The notes below the pieces were generated by a model. That model made no database searches, had not been told where the DNA came from, and saw only the letters and a program-made list of their open reading frames with translations. Below are positions 7,620 to 14,980 of a DNA stretch of 36,872 bases, piece by piece. This DNA is from Oscillospiraceae bacterium (GTDB taxonomy: Bacteria > Bacillota > Clostridia > Oscillospirales > Oscillospiraceae): positions 1 to 36,872 of the forward strand of contig JARIAU010000050.1 of the NCBI GenBank assembly GCA_029257695.1, in the 5' to 3' direction. Each line of letters starts with the position of its first letter. Position 1 is the stretch's first letter. Position numbers and translations under genes: made by a program.

Positions 7620-8213
7620 TCAGCATTTCAGCGGCGCCAGCACCATCGGTTGAAGCTGTCTGTCCTCCAGTGCCGCCTCCACGGCATCCGGTACCAGAGA
7701 CAGATCCGACACCAGTGAAGCCGGCTTCTTCCACGGGTCATCCTGACGGAACGGAACAAAATAGATGTGCTTACGGGTGGACAGGGTCCCAATATTCGCC
7801 AGCGACGCAGTCAGTCCATCGTTGGTGGATGGCGCAAGGACCAACGGCCTGCCATTGCGCAAATGTGCCTTTGCCGCCATCGTCACACTGGAGTCCGTCA
7901 TGCCAGCGGCCAGTTTTGCCAGCGTATTCCCTGTGCATGGAGCGATGACCAACACATCCAACCGCTTCTGCGGACCAATCGGCTCTGCCTCTCGAATACT
8001 TAGAATCGGCCGGTGGCCCGTCAATTCCTCCGCACGATTCAAAAAGGTGGAGGCATTGCCAAATCGGGTATCCGTCACCGCTGCACGCTCGGAAAAAATC
8101 GGCTGGACATAGGGATAGCGTCTGCAAACCTCCTCCAACGCCGAAAATGCTGCCGCAAAGGTGCAATAGGACCCGCAAAAGGCAAAGCCCACTCGAATGG
8201 GAAGTTCACTCAT
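7620..8213 (-). CDS. dpaB: Dipicolinate synthase subunit B
   Basis: This is a 197-residue flavoprotein-like (HFCD fold) subunit of dipicolinic acid synthase (SpoVFB). The N-terminal VGFAFCGSYCTF, the central APCTGNTLAKLAAGMTDS and the APSTNDGL stretch are typical of this family. With subunit A it oxidises dihydrodipicolinate to dipicolinic acid in the mother cell during sporulation. The ATG at 8213 overlaps the dpaA stop in an ATGA, so the two are translationally coupled. Longer upstream extension of the frame would run into dpaA and is rejected. Its presence says the organism makes, or recently made, heat-resistant endospores. Confidence 0.9.
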   Translation of the reverse strand: MSELPIRVGFAFCGSYCTFAAAFSALEEVCRRYPYVQPIFSERAAVTDTRFGNASTFLNRAEELTGHRPILSIREAEPIGPQKRLDVLVIAPCTGNTLAKLAAGMTDSSVTMAAKAHLRNGRPLVLAPSTNDGLTASLANIGTLSTRKHIYFVPFRQDDPWKKPASLVSDLSLVPDAVEAALEDRQLQPMVLAPLKC

Positions 8214-9082
8214 ACTTCCACCTCCTGTAACATATGATGAATGGTTTGATGTAAGATTTCTCCTGCGGTGGTCGGTGCCACCTTTCCCGGAAGTCCCCGT
8301 GCCCAAATGGCCTTGATTCCCAAGCGTTCCGCCGCTGCAAAATCCGTGCCGCCGCTGCCCCCGGCCAAATCCAACACAAGGCACTCCGGAGGCAGCGAGG
8401 CCAACACATCTTGATTCAGTACCTGCATCGGTACAGTATTAAAAACCAACGGATAGTTCTGGATCTCATGCCCAATTTGCTCCGTTCGGATACCGTGATA
8501 CCCAAAGGCTTCAATCCAGGCCAAATCACTGCATCTTCGTGCTGTGACCGTCACATTTGCTCCCAACCCTTGCAGCCGATGCGCCAGCACCTTTCCAATC
8601 CGGCCATATCCGATGACCATGGCCCGAGTTCCGCACAGGGTACACCCCATTTCTTCCATTGCGATCTGAATCGCTCCTTCCGCCGTCGGCACGGCATTTT
8701 TAACCGCAAACTCCTCCCGTGTCAGGTAATCCTCCACACGCACATCTCGTCGCTGCGCTCGATCTCGGAGTTCTTCAGACAGTTTTCCCCCGCACAGCAG
8801 CTGACCCGGGCGCATCCGTTCCACAATGCAGGATGCCTTTACCCGGTGCTGTGACAGCGGTGCATACAACATTCCTCCTGCACCTTCCGCCGGAAGGGGC
8901 AGCAAAACGCAATCCGCTTCTTCTATCCTGTTCCATTCCTCCCGATCCGGCAGCGTTTCCGCCTTCGGCCGCAATTCCATTCCGTACACACGCACCAAAT
9001 ATCCTTCCTCCTGAAGCAGCTGCGCCAGCTTGACTTGCCGCAAATCACCGCCCAGTACCCAAATTTCATAGCGTTGTTTCAC
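8210..9082 (-). CDS. dpaA: Dipicolinate synthase subunit A
   Basis: This is a 290-residue SpoVFA homologue, close to the Bacillus length. An N-terminal nucleotide-binding-like region (YEIWVLGGDLRQVKLAQLL) is followed by a Rossmann NAD(P)-binding part, with AMVIGYGRIGKVLA near 156-169 and LVLDLAGGSGGTDF later. It is the dehydrogenase-like subunit that makes dipicolinate from the lysine-pathway intermediate. I took the GTG at 9082, since the open frame further up lacks an SD and homology begins here. Expression would be expected from a late mother-cell sigma factor, but I could not identify a convincing box in the ~60 bases upstream. Confidence 0.9.
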   Translation of the reverse strand: MKQRYEIWVLGGDLRQVKLAQLLQEEGYLVRVYGMELRPKAETLPDREEWNRIEEADCVLLPLPAEGAGGMLYAPLSQHRVKASCIVERMRPGQLLCGGKLSEELRDRAQRRDVRVEDYLTREEFAVKNAVPTAEGAIQIAMEEMGCTLCGTRAMVIGYGRIGKVLAHRLQGLGANVTVTARRCSDLAWIEAFGYHGIRTEQIGHEIQNYPLVFNTVPMQVLNQDVLASLPPECLVLDLAGGSGGTDFAAAERLGIKAIWARGLPGKVAPTTAGEILHQTIHHMLQEVEV

Positions 9083-9141
9083 TCGTTCACACCGTCCTTT
9101 TTCTGTCGGATGCCCCATTCTATGCACCCACGGTGCCAAAC

Positions 9142-9180
9142 GATAAAAGGACGAAGCGAAACTCGCTTCGTCCTTTTATC
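9142..9180 (-). terminator. Long intrinsic terminator between the membrane-protein gene and dpaA
   Basis: A perfect 17-bp stem (9142-9158 and 9164-9180) with a 5-nt loop carries A-rich and T-rich ends, so it could work both ways. By position it ends the minus-strand SLOG/membrane-protein operon, 8 bases past its stop, and shields dpaAB. Confidence 0.88.
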
Positions 9181-9188
9181 CGCCATAC

Positions 9189-10274
9189 TTATCGGTCCCA
9201 GGGATCCCAACTTTGATTTTGTTTGCGTCCCCATCGTTTCTTTTGGTCCCTATCCGGTGCGCTATGCATCGGCGCATACCCGTCCGACTCCGCCGCAGCA
9301 GCCTTCTCCACCGGCTTGGATGCCTCCCGCTCTGCACTGCCGGTATAAACCCGTGTGCTTCCGCTGTCCATTTCCACCAGTGTAGCATACTGCTCCGCCG
9401 CCGTCCGCACTCCGGTGCGAATCTTGGTCTGGATCTGGTGCATCATCAAAAGCAAGCCACACAAACCAAAGACCCAAAGTGTCCCGATATCGGACAACAG
9501 GGTATCCCAGTATCCTTCAAATGTCATATTCTGCAGGGTATACTGCAGTCCTTCCAGGACCGACATCCCCATCCAGTTGCAATTGATGTACACATCCCAA
9601 GAGAACAGGCACAAGCCATACCCGACGATTGAGGCCAGCACACAAATCCACATGGCCTTTTTCTCCCGTTTGCCTCCCAGTTTGAAATATCCAGCGGCTG
9701 CAAACACAGGAACCAAAACCAACAGGACGCCCAAAAAGCTCTGGAACAGAAGCGTCATCAGGACCGACGGCAAGCCGCCCACCACAGCACCCAGCAGAGC
9801 GCCGGCCACGCCTTTCCCAACACTGGTGGGGCGCTCCGCAGCCGCTGTCTGCTGCGTCCGCTGTTCGGCACAGTGGCTGTGTACCAAATCATAGCGCAAG
9901 CCGCACAGCACAGCACTGTTTGGCGCTGTCTCGCCGCAAATGGCGCACTTCTGCGGGGGCTGGACCCCATTTTCCTGCAGCAGCGCAAGAAGCCCATCCA
10001 GACTTTGCAGTGCCTCTTTCACCTGCCCCTTCCATTCGTAAACCACCTGTCGGTCACCATAGCGCAAGTAAACCCCCTGCCGGCCGCAAGCCTGCTGAAG
10101 CACCGCTCGCTGCTCCGGAAACGGCGTTAAATCAACCGTGACCACAATTTGAATCCGGTTCCATTTGGCACACGAGAAGACCACCGGATAACCGCTGCGC
10201 ACACCGTACGCCTCCGTTTCCACCAACCGAAACTGCTCCGCCTTCAGTGGCGCCAACCATGCATTCTCTCTCAT
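9189..10274 (-). CDS. Unknown four-helix membrane protein with a Cys/His cluster
   Basis: I do not recognise this 361-residue protein. Residues 1-100 form a soluble domain with mixed strands. A Cys/His cluster follows (C110, C113, C124, H132, H134, C135), which looks like a small zinc ribbon. Four hydrophobic segments lie at about 155-177, 179-197, 207-227 and 260-278. The C-terminal ~75 residues are hydrophilic and end in a basic and Trp-containing tail. No signal peptide is present. The SD GAGGAGG overlaps the end of the SLOG gene (12-nt gap), so both are in one operon, closed by the long terminator at 9142-9180. Operon partnership suggests a shared role, but the function is unknown. Confidence 0.75.
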   Translation of the reverse strand: MRENAWLAPLKAEQFRLVETEAYGVRSGYPVVFSCAKWNRIQIVVTVDLTPFPEQRAVLQQACGRQGVYLRYGDRQVVYEWKGQVKEALQSLDGLLALLQENGVQPPQKCAICGETAPNSAVLCGLRYDLVHSHCAEQRTQQTAAAERPTSVGKGVAGALLGAVVGGLPSVLMTLLFQSFLGVLLVLVPVFAAAGYFKLGGKREKKAMWICVLASIVGYGLCLFSWDVYINCNWMGMSVLEGLQYTLQNMTFEGYWDTLLSDIGTLWVFGLCGLLLMMHQIQTKIRTGVRTAAEQYATLVEMDSGSTRVYTGSAEREASKPVEKAAAAESDGYAPMHSAPDRDQKKRWGRKQNQSWDPWDR

Positions 10275-10286
10275 CTTATTTCCTCC

Positions 10287-10796
10287 TCAAATGTCCATCG
10301 GATCCAGCTGGATCACTTCCAACCCCCGCTGAATACCACGCAGCAGCGTTTTATAGGTCCCTCCGGACGGTGTGCCGTCATACAGCGCAAGGATGCGTTG
10401 AGACCGCTCCACCAAATAATAATTGCGCCGCATCATACAGTTCGGTGTATAATCATGCTGCACATAAGTCTCCAAGTCACATTGGGCCAGCAGCCGCCGA
10501 TACCGTTCCTGTTGGGCTACAGACCAGCGGTCTGCCTGTCCATCAAAGGGAATGGCGGCCTCCATCCGAACCTCTGCATGCCGCTGTTTCATCCGCAGCA
10601 CTGCCTCGCAAAAGAGCAAATCCGCTCCCTGTGCCATCCCACAGATAAAATGACGGTATCCGTCCGCATAGGCCTGTTCCAGAAGCGCATCCAGCCGCGC
10701 CTTGCAGCGAAGGCAGCGTTCATCCCACTCATTCCCTCGCCACGGCAGTCGGTTGGGGCGGTGCCCTGTAAAGCAGCAGGTGAGATCTTGCCTCAT
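10287..10796 (-). CDS. SLOG-family (DUF1273/YpsA-like) protein
   Basis: This is a 169-residue protein of the SLOG superfamily, Rossmann-like domains related to DprA and LOG lysine decarboxylase-like enzymes that bind nucleotide-type ligands. The signature FTGHRPNRLPW lies at 9-19, and GMAQGADLLFCEAVL and YDGTPSGGTY follow in the usual order. No catalytic activity can be assigned. I start at the ATG at 10796, six bases after AGAGGTG; two earlier ATG/GTG codons sit on top of the SD. It is the first gene of a two-gene operon with the unknown membrane protein. B. subtilis YpsA affects cell division when overproduced, but DUF1273 members are diverse. Confidence 0.82.
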   Translation of the reverse strand: MRQDLTCCFTGHRPNRLPWRGNEWDERCLRCKARLDALLEQAYADGYRHFICGMAQGADLLFCEAVLRMKQRHAEVRMEAAIPFDGQADRWSVAQQERYRRLLAQCDLETYVQHDYTPNCMMRRNYYLVERSQRILALYDGTPSGGTYKTLLRGIQRGLEVIQLDPMDI

Positions 10797-10856
10797 TTTC
10801 ATCACCTCTCAACGGGTTATTGTATGCGAAATTATTCATTCCGTCAATCCGTCCTC

Positions 10857-10885
10857 TTGTGTCTGCTGCACTGCTGTGGTATACT
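10857..10885 (+). promoter_or_regulatory. Promoter of the FMN riboswitch-ribU transcript
   Basis: TTGTGT (10857-10862) and TATACT (10880-10885) are 17 nt apart, with a TG one base before the -10 (extended -10). The riboswitch aptamer begins about 25 nt downstream. Confidence 0.75.
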
Positions 10886-10908
10886 CATGGACAAACAACG
10901 GAACAGAA

Positions 10909-11018
10909 TGTCTTCAGGGCAGGGTGAAATTCCCGACCGGCGGTACAGTCCGCGAGCCATTTTTGGCATGAATCGGTGCAATTCCGATACCGACAGTAGA
11001 GTCTGGATGGAAGAAGAT
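10909..11018 (+). promoter_or_regulatory. FMN riboswitch (RFN element)
   Basis: The conserved core elements are all readable: TCTTCAGGGCAGGGTGAAAT, TCCCGACCGGCGGTACAGTC, CCGCGAGCC, then GGTGCAATTCCGATACCGAC and AGTAGAGTCTGGATGGAAGA. The first and last strings close the P1 stem. FMN binding is expected to reduce expression of the downstream riboflavin transporter. The region between the SLOG start and this element holds only the promoter. Confidence 0.95.
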
Positions 11019-11052
11019 GGGTTCTATTTGCGCTCCTGCTGCGTGGATGGCA

Positions 11053-11094
11053 AACACCTGGAAGGCATTGCTCTTTCGGGTGTTATCTATTTTT
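11053..11094 (+). terminator. Riboswitch expression platform (regulated terminator)
   Basis: AACACC (11053-11058) pairs with GGTGTT (11079-11084), followed by ATCTATTTTT. It lies between the FMN aptamer and the ribU SD (AAGGAG), so FMN-induced termination is the probable control. The hairpin is short, so an effect on the SD is also possible. Confidence 0.6.
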
Positions 11095-11108
11095 AAGGAG
11101 TGTTTACA

Positions 11109-11708
11109 ATGCTATCCAACCGCCGTTCTGCCCGTCCCCTTGTGGTCACCTCCATGCTCAGTGCCATTGCCTTTGTGCTGATGTTTTTGGAATTTCCCAT
11201 TCCGATCATGCCCCCCTTCATCAAACTGGATATCTCTGATCTTCCGCCGCTGCTGGCTGCCTTTGCCTTGGGCCCCATTTACGGGGTGGTGGCAGAGCTG
11301 CTGAAAAATTTGCTTCACCTTCTGATTCAGGGCACTTCTACTGCTTATGTAGGCGAGGTATTCAACTTCCTTTGCGGAAGTATAATGTGCTTTACCGCCG
11401 GATTGATCTACCATCGCAAGCGCAGCCGCTCCGGGGCGCTGCTGGCCAGCCTGATTGGCTGCTCCCTCATGGCGTTGGCTTCGGTTCCTTTGAACTACTT
11501 TATCGTATATCCGGCCTACGAGGTCTTTTATCATCTGCCTATGCCCGCCATCCTCGGCATGTACCAGGCCATCCTGCCCTCGGTCGACAGCCTGTGGGAG
11601 TGTCTGACAATCTTTAATCTGCCTTTCACTTTCTGCAAGGGTCTTGTCGATGTACTTCTTTGCTTCCTCATTTACAAGCCCCTCTCCCCTGTTCTTCACG
11701 GGCACTGA
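11109..11708 (+). CDS. ribU: Riboflavin ECF transporter substrate-binding component RibU
   Basis: This is a 199-residue integral membrane S component of an energy-coupling factor transporter. About six hydrophobic helices are visible, with the landmarks FLEFPIPIMPPFIKLDISDLP (N-terminal third) and GVVAELLKNLLHLL typical of RibU. It binds riboflavin and works with the shared EcfA/EcfA'/EcfT module, which is not in this window. The FMN riboswitch directly upstream fixes the substrate with good confidence. The start at 11109 is 8 nt after AAGGAG; an earlier GTG at 11100 overlaps that SD. Confidence 0.93.
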   Translation: MLSNRRSARPLVVTSMLSAIAFVLMFLEFPIPIMPPFIKLDISDLPPLLAAFALGPIYGVVAELLKNLLHLLIQGTSTAYVGEVFNFLCGSIMCFTAGLIYHRKRSRSGALLASLIGCSLMALASVPLNYFIVYPAYEVFYHLPMPAILGMYQAILPSVDSLWECLTIFNLPFTFCKGLVDVLLCFLIYKPLSPVLHGH

Positions 11709-11719
11709 TTCCATCCGAT

Positions 11720-11760
11720 TTCAGCGGCAGCGGTCCAACACCGCTGCCGCTGAATTGTTC
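11720..11760 (+). terminator. Terminator-like hairpin after ribU
   Basis: A perfect 15-bp GC-rich stem (11720-11734 and 11740-11754, loop 5 nt) begins 12 bases after the ribU stop. Only a weak T tract (TTGTTC) follows, so termination may be partial. Confidence 0.75.
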
Positions 11761-11770
11761 CCGATTTATG

Positions 11771-11824
11771 CTCATATGAGAATGTAATCATAAGTTTGAC
11801 TAAGTTATGTTGCAATGATACACT
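11771..11824 (+). promoter_or_regulatory. Promoter and possible metal-responsive operator of the zinc-type ABC operon
   Basis: TTGACT (11796-11801) and TACACT (11819-11824) are 17 nt apart with an extended TG. Just upstream lie two overlapping palindromes: CTCATATGAG (11771-11780) and TATGA-8-TCATA (11775-11792). Their place beside the -35 box suggests a repressor site such as Zur or a related metalloregulator. They do not match a Zur, AdcR or Fur consensus well enough to name one. Confidence 0.5.
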
Positions 11825-11845
11825 ATATTAGTTGGAGGTGTATCC

Positions 11846-12778
11846 ATGAAACGAATTCTACTGTGTCTGCTGCTGATCTTATCCCTGTCTTTGTCCAGCT
11901 GCGGCACATCTGCTTCAAAAAACCATTCGGATTCTTTGCAGATAGCGGCCACCACCTATCCTGTTTTTCTGCTGACCGAAGCGGTGACGGAAGGTCTGCC
12001 CAATGTTGAGGTTTCCCTGATCATTGATCAGCAAATCAGCTGTCTGCACAACTATACCCTCACCATGCGAGACATGACTGCGGTAGAACAAGCGGATGTT
12101 CTTGTACTCAACGGTGCCGGAATGGAAGATTTTTTATCCGATGTATTGCACGGGCGGACCACCATTGATTCCAGTGCCGGAATGACTCTTCTCACGCCGG
12201 AGGGCGAGCATCACCACCACGGTGCGGACGAGGAGGAACCGGAGCACGATCCTCACGGACATCATCACGAGCACGACCCCCACATCTGGATGGACCCCAT
12301 CCGGGCCAGTGAAATGGCCGACCACATTGCCGCCGGCCTTGGCGAACTGGCTCCGGAATATGCGGCACAGCTGGACCAAAACGCCGCAAAAATCAAGCAA
12401 ACCTTGACTGCGTTCCATTCTGAGTTGATGAACGAGTTGGGCGACAAAGATTATGATCTCATCACCTTCCACGACGGCTTCGGCTATTTTGCCGACTCCT
12501 TTGGAATGCATCTGCTGGCCGCAGTAGAGGAAGAAGAAGGAAGCGAGGCTTCCGCCGCTGCCATCGTCCACATTTCCGAGCTGGTGCGGGAGCATCACAT
12601 CCCCGCCGTGTTTACCGAGGTAAACGGCAGCGATGCCACAGCAAATGTGATTGCCCGGGAATGCGGTATCCGCACCTATCCGCTGAGCATGGGTATGAGT
12701 GGTACCGGTCACGGCCTATCTGCCTACATGGAGGTCATTCGCACGAATATTGAAACGATTATGGAGGCTTACCAATGA
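11846..12778 (+). CDS. znuA: Zinc-type ABC transporter substrate-binding lipoprotein (ZnuA/AdcA family)
   Basis: This is a 310-residue cluster A-I metal-binding lipoprotein. The signal peptide has a lipobox LSSC with the lipidated cysteine at 19. Expected metal ligands are H68 (LHNY), H146 or a neighbour (DPHIWMDP) and H209 (TFHDGFGYF). A His/Asp/Glu-rich loop at 121-146 is typical of zinc binders. At the place where many relatives have an Asp ligand in a LDM/LDPL motif, this sequence reads YPLSMGMSG, so the fourth ligand may differ. It delivers Zn2+, or possibly Mn2+, to the permease. It is the first gene of a tight operon: the next ATG overlaps its stop by 4 nt. GGAGGTG precedes the start. 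Confidence 0.9.
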   Translation: MKRILLCLLLILSLSLSSCGTSASKNHSDSLQIAATTYPVFLLTEAVTEGLPNVEVSLIIDQQISCLHNYTLTMRDMTAVEQADVLVLNGAGMEDFLSDVLHGRTTIDSSAGMTLLTPEGEHHHHGADEEEPEHDPHGHHHEHDPHIWMDPIRASEMADHIAAGLGELAPEYAAQLDQNAAKIKQTLTAFHSELMNELGDKDYDLITFHDGFGYFADSFGMHLLAAVEEEEGSEASAAAIVHISELVREHHIPAVFTEVNGSDATANVIARECGIRTYPLSMGMSGTGHGLSAYMEVIRTNIETIMEAYQ

Positions 12779-13548
12779 ACAAGCCCATGAAACACCCAAA
12801 TTGCAGCACCGGCTGCCACGGTTCCTGCTGCCTGCGTGTGCAGGATCTGACCGTCGTCCGTGGCGAGGATACTCTGCTGGATCAGGTCAGCTTTCATATG
12901 CACTGCGGTGAACTGATTGCCCTGATCGGCCCCAACGGAGCCGGTAAGAGCACCCTGTTCAAAAGTCTGCTTGGGCAGTACGACTACACCGGCACGATCA
13001 CCTATCAGACCGCTGCCGGCAAGCAGATGAAACCCCGAATCGGCTATGTTCCCCAGAGTCCTGCCTTCGACGCCGGCGACCCGGTGACCGTTCTGGATCT
13101 GTTTACTACGGCCATTTCCAATTACCCGGTCTTTCTCCCAACGCCCAAGAAACTGAAGAAAAAAGTGCTGTCCTGTCTGGCCCGGGTCAATGGAGAAGCC
13201 CTGCTGCACAAGCGAGTGGGCGCTCTGTCCGGTGGCGAATTGCAGCGTGTGTTGTTGGCAATGGCACTGGAGCCGGTCCCCAACATTCTTATTTTGGACG
13301 AACCCACCTCCGGTGTGGACATTGCCGGCGAACGGCAGCTGTTGGATTTACTGGACGAGATCCGCTCGAAATATGATCTATCCATCCTTCTGTCCACCCA
13401 TGACTTCGCCACCATTCAGGAAGTGGACAAGGTGATGCTGCTGAAAAAGCGGGTACTGCGGCAAGGACCGCCCAAGCTGGTGCTGTCCTCTCCGGAATTC
13501 AAACACCTGTTTCCCGGCGATCCGATGCGAGGAGGTGAGATGCGGTAA
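12775..13548 (+). CDS. znuC: Zinc-type ABC transporter ATPase
   Basis: This is a 257-residue ABC ATPase with Walker A GPNGAGKST (52-60), the Q-loop in YVPQSP, the signature LSGGELQRV, Walker B ILILDEPTSGVD and the switch His in STHDF. It powers metal import through the adjacent permease. The N-terminus carries an extra Cys/His motif (H7, C10, C14, H15, C18, C19) before the first ABC strand, which E. coli ZnuC lacks; it might sense or pass on metal. The ATG overlaps the lipoprotein gene's stop (ATGA), and the stop shares one base with the permease start. Confidence 0.92.
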   Translation: MNKPMKHPNCSTGCHGSCCLRVQDLTVVRGEDTLLDQVSFHMHCGELIALIGPNGAGKSTLFKSLLGQYDYTGTITYQTAAGKQMKPRIGYVPQSPAFDAGDPVTVLDLFTTAISNYPVFLPTPKKLKKKVLSCLARVNGEALLHKRVGALSGGELQRVLLAMALEPVPNILILDEPTSGVDIAGERQLLDLLDEIRSKYDLSILLSTHDFATIQEVDKVMLLKKRVLRQGPPKLVLSSPEFKHLFPGDPMRGGEMR

Positions 13549-14396
13549 TGGAATTGTGGTATGCTCTGGTCGATCTGCTACCTTTTGCATGGGCTGAACA
13601 CGGCAGTATGTTCTTTATGAAAAATGCCCTGCTGGCCATTTTGGTCATCTCTCCCCTGTTCGGCCTGCTCAGCACCATGATTGTGCAGGCCAAAATGAGC
13701 TTTTTCTCTGACGCATTGGGACACAGTGCCTTTGCCGGCATTGCCATTGGGGCCTTGTGCGGACTGTCTGCGCCCACCTGGTCCGCTGTAATTCTGGCCG
13801 TAGTCTTTGCTTTGCTGTTCAGTCTGGTGCGGCATAAGAGCAATCTGGCCAGCGACACCGTCATCGGTGTGTTTTCTTCCACTGCGGTGGCCTTGGGCAT
13901 TTTCCTCTCCACCTTGGGCGGCAGCAGTTTCACCAAATTCAACAGTTTGCTCGTGGGCGATATTCTTTCCGTTTCTCCTACGCAAATTGCCCTGCTGGCG
14001 GTCATTTTGCTGGCGGTGGTTCTGCTCTGGATCTTTGCCCTCAACCACCTCACTCTGTCCGCCATTCACCCCGCTTTGGCCGACAGCCGTGGAGTCAATC
14101 TCCTGTTGGTAGATACCCTATTCAACTGCACGGTGGCTGTGGTCGTCACGCTGAGCATGACTTGGGTCGGTCTGCTGATGATCAATTCCCTGCTCATCCT
14201 GCCCGGTGCTATGGCACGAAACATCTCTAAGAGCATGAAGCAGTACACGCTGTTCTCCGTACTGGGCGCCATCGTGGCCGGCATCGCCGGACTGATGCTG
14301 TCCTATTATATTGGCTCCTCCACTGGTGCCAGCATCACATTGGTGCTGTCTGTCCTGTTCCTTGTCACATTCCTGTTCCGGAAAAAACGGCTGTGA
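13548..14396 (+). CDS. znuB: Zinc-type ABC transporter permease
   Basis: This is a 282-residue permease of the ABC-3 family (ZnuB/MntB type), with about eight transmembrane segments. The family stretches FFSDALGHSAFAGIAIG, DTVIGVFSSTAVALGIFL and LLMINSLLILPGAMA are clear. It forms the channel through which the lipoprotein-bound metal enters. It is the last gene of the operon; TAATG overlap with the ATPase gene implies coupled translation. A shared bidirectional terminator follows within 6 bases. Zinc is favoured by the His-rich lipoprotein, but manganese cannot be excluded. Confidence 0.92.
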   Translation: MELWYALVDLLPFAWAEHGSMFFMKNALLAILVISPLFGLLSTMIVQAKMSFFSDALGHSAFAGIAIGALCGLSAPTWSAVILAVVFALLFSLVRHKSNLASDTVIGVFSSTAVALGIFLSTLGGSSFTKFNSLLVGDILSVSPTQIALLAVILLAVVLLWIFALNHLTLSAIHPALADSRGVNLLLVDTLFNCTVAVVVTLSMTWVGLLMINSLLILPGAMARNISKSMKQYTLFSVLGAIVAGIAGLMLSYYIGSSTGASITLVLSVLFLVTFLFRKKRL

Positions 14397-14401
14397 TACA
14401 A

Positions 14402-14434
14402 AAAAACGCTCGGATCGTAGATCCGAGCGTTTTT
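14402..14434. terminator. Bidirectional terminator between the metal transporter and GNAT genes
   Basis: A 15-bp perfect stem AAAAACGCTCGGATC/GATCCGAGCGTTTTT with a 3-nt loop sits between convergent genes and has A and T runs on opposite sides, so it serves both. Confidence 0.92.
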
Positions 14435-14443
14435 CTTATCGTT

Positions 14444-14851
14444 TTACATTCTGGTAAATGTTTTGATTCCGAGCACATCAGCTTCAGACAGTCCCACCGA
14501 ACGATAGAACTGCACGGTTTTCGGTGTATTGTCCGTCAGCAGATGGAACTGATAGACACCTTCACTGCGGCAAAGCATTTCCTGCATCAGCTTGGTTCCG
14601 ATTCCTTTTCGCTGATACTCCGGATAAATCAGAAGATCCTGTACCAATAGGACAGACGCTCCATCTCCGACTGCACGCAGGATACCCACCAGCTTGCCGT
14701 CCAGATAAGCGCCGAGCGTACAATAGGATGCGGCATAGGCTTGCTTCAGCATTTCCGGACGCTCACAGTAAATCGTCCAGCCCACACTCTCGTAAAGAGG
14801 CAGAATTTCTTCTTCGCGATAGAGTTTGTACTCTTTTATGACAAGATTCAT
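14444..14851 (-). CDS. GNAT family N-acetyltransferase
   Basis: This is a 135-residue single-domain GNAT protein. The acetyl-CoA pyrophosphate-binding motif QRKGIGTKLM is at 80-89 after the DLLIYPEY strand, and the C-terminal NTPKTVQFYRSVGL helix-strand is typical. It transfers an acetyl group from acetyl-CoA to an amine; the substrate is unknown and could be a small molecule, antibiotic or protein. The SD GAGGTG is 5 nt from the ATG and lies inside a potential hairpin fed by a tiny upstream ORF (see the leader feature), which hints at translational regulation. Confidence 0.85.
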   Translation of the reverse strand: MNLVIKEYKLYREEEILPLYESVGWTIYCERPEMLKQAYAASYCTLGAYLDGKLVGILRAVGDGASVLLVQDLLIYPEYQRKGIGTKLMQEMLCRSEGVYQFHLLTDNTPKTVQFYRSVGLSEADVLGIKTFTRM

Positions 14852-14856
14852 AATGA

Positions 14857-14931
14857 CACCTCACAATTTGATTGTTTCAAATAGAGGTCTTACTTCAAGT
14901 TCAGAATCCCCATGCGATACCCCTCCTAAAA
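14857..14931 (-). promoter_or_regulatory. Leader of the GNAT gene: possible 7-codon uORF and SD-sequestering hairpin
   Basis: On the minus strand AGGAGG is followed 8-9 nt later by ATG GGG ATT CTG AAC TTG AAG TAA (plus 14890-14913). Directly after that stop, ACCTC can pair with the GAGGT of the GNAT SD (plus 14857-14862), enclosing an inner TTTGA/TCAAA hairpin. ACCTC could instead pair with the uORF's own GGAGG. This is the layout of a translational attenuator, but the stem is only 5+5 bp. Confidence 0.4.
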
Positions 14932-14968
14932 AAGCAGACAGGCCCACAGTATGTATACTGTGGGCCTG
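14929..14968 (-). terminator. Terminator of the DUF512-der-plsY-gpsA operon
   Basis: CAGGCCCACAGTA (14939-14951) and its complement up to 14968 form a 13-bp perfect stem with a 4-nt loop; TCTGCTTTTTT follows in the minus direction. The GNAT leader SD begins immediately after the T run. Confidence 0.9.
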
Positions 14969-14980
14969 ATTTCTGGATGT

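Noticed and set aside
7528-7734. 68-codon frame overlapping the end of dpaB
   Set aside because: Its last part is the start of the FeoA-like frame, and the rest is an out-of-frame reading of dpaB.
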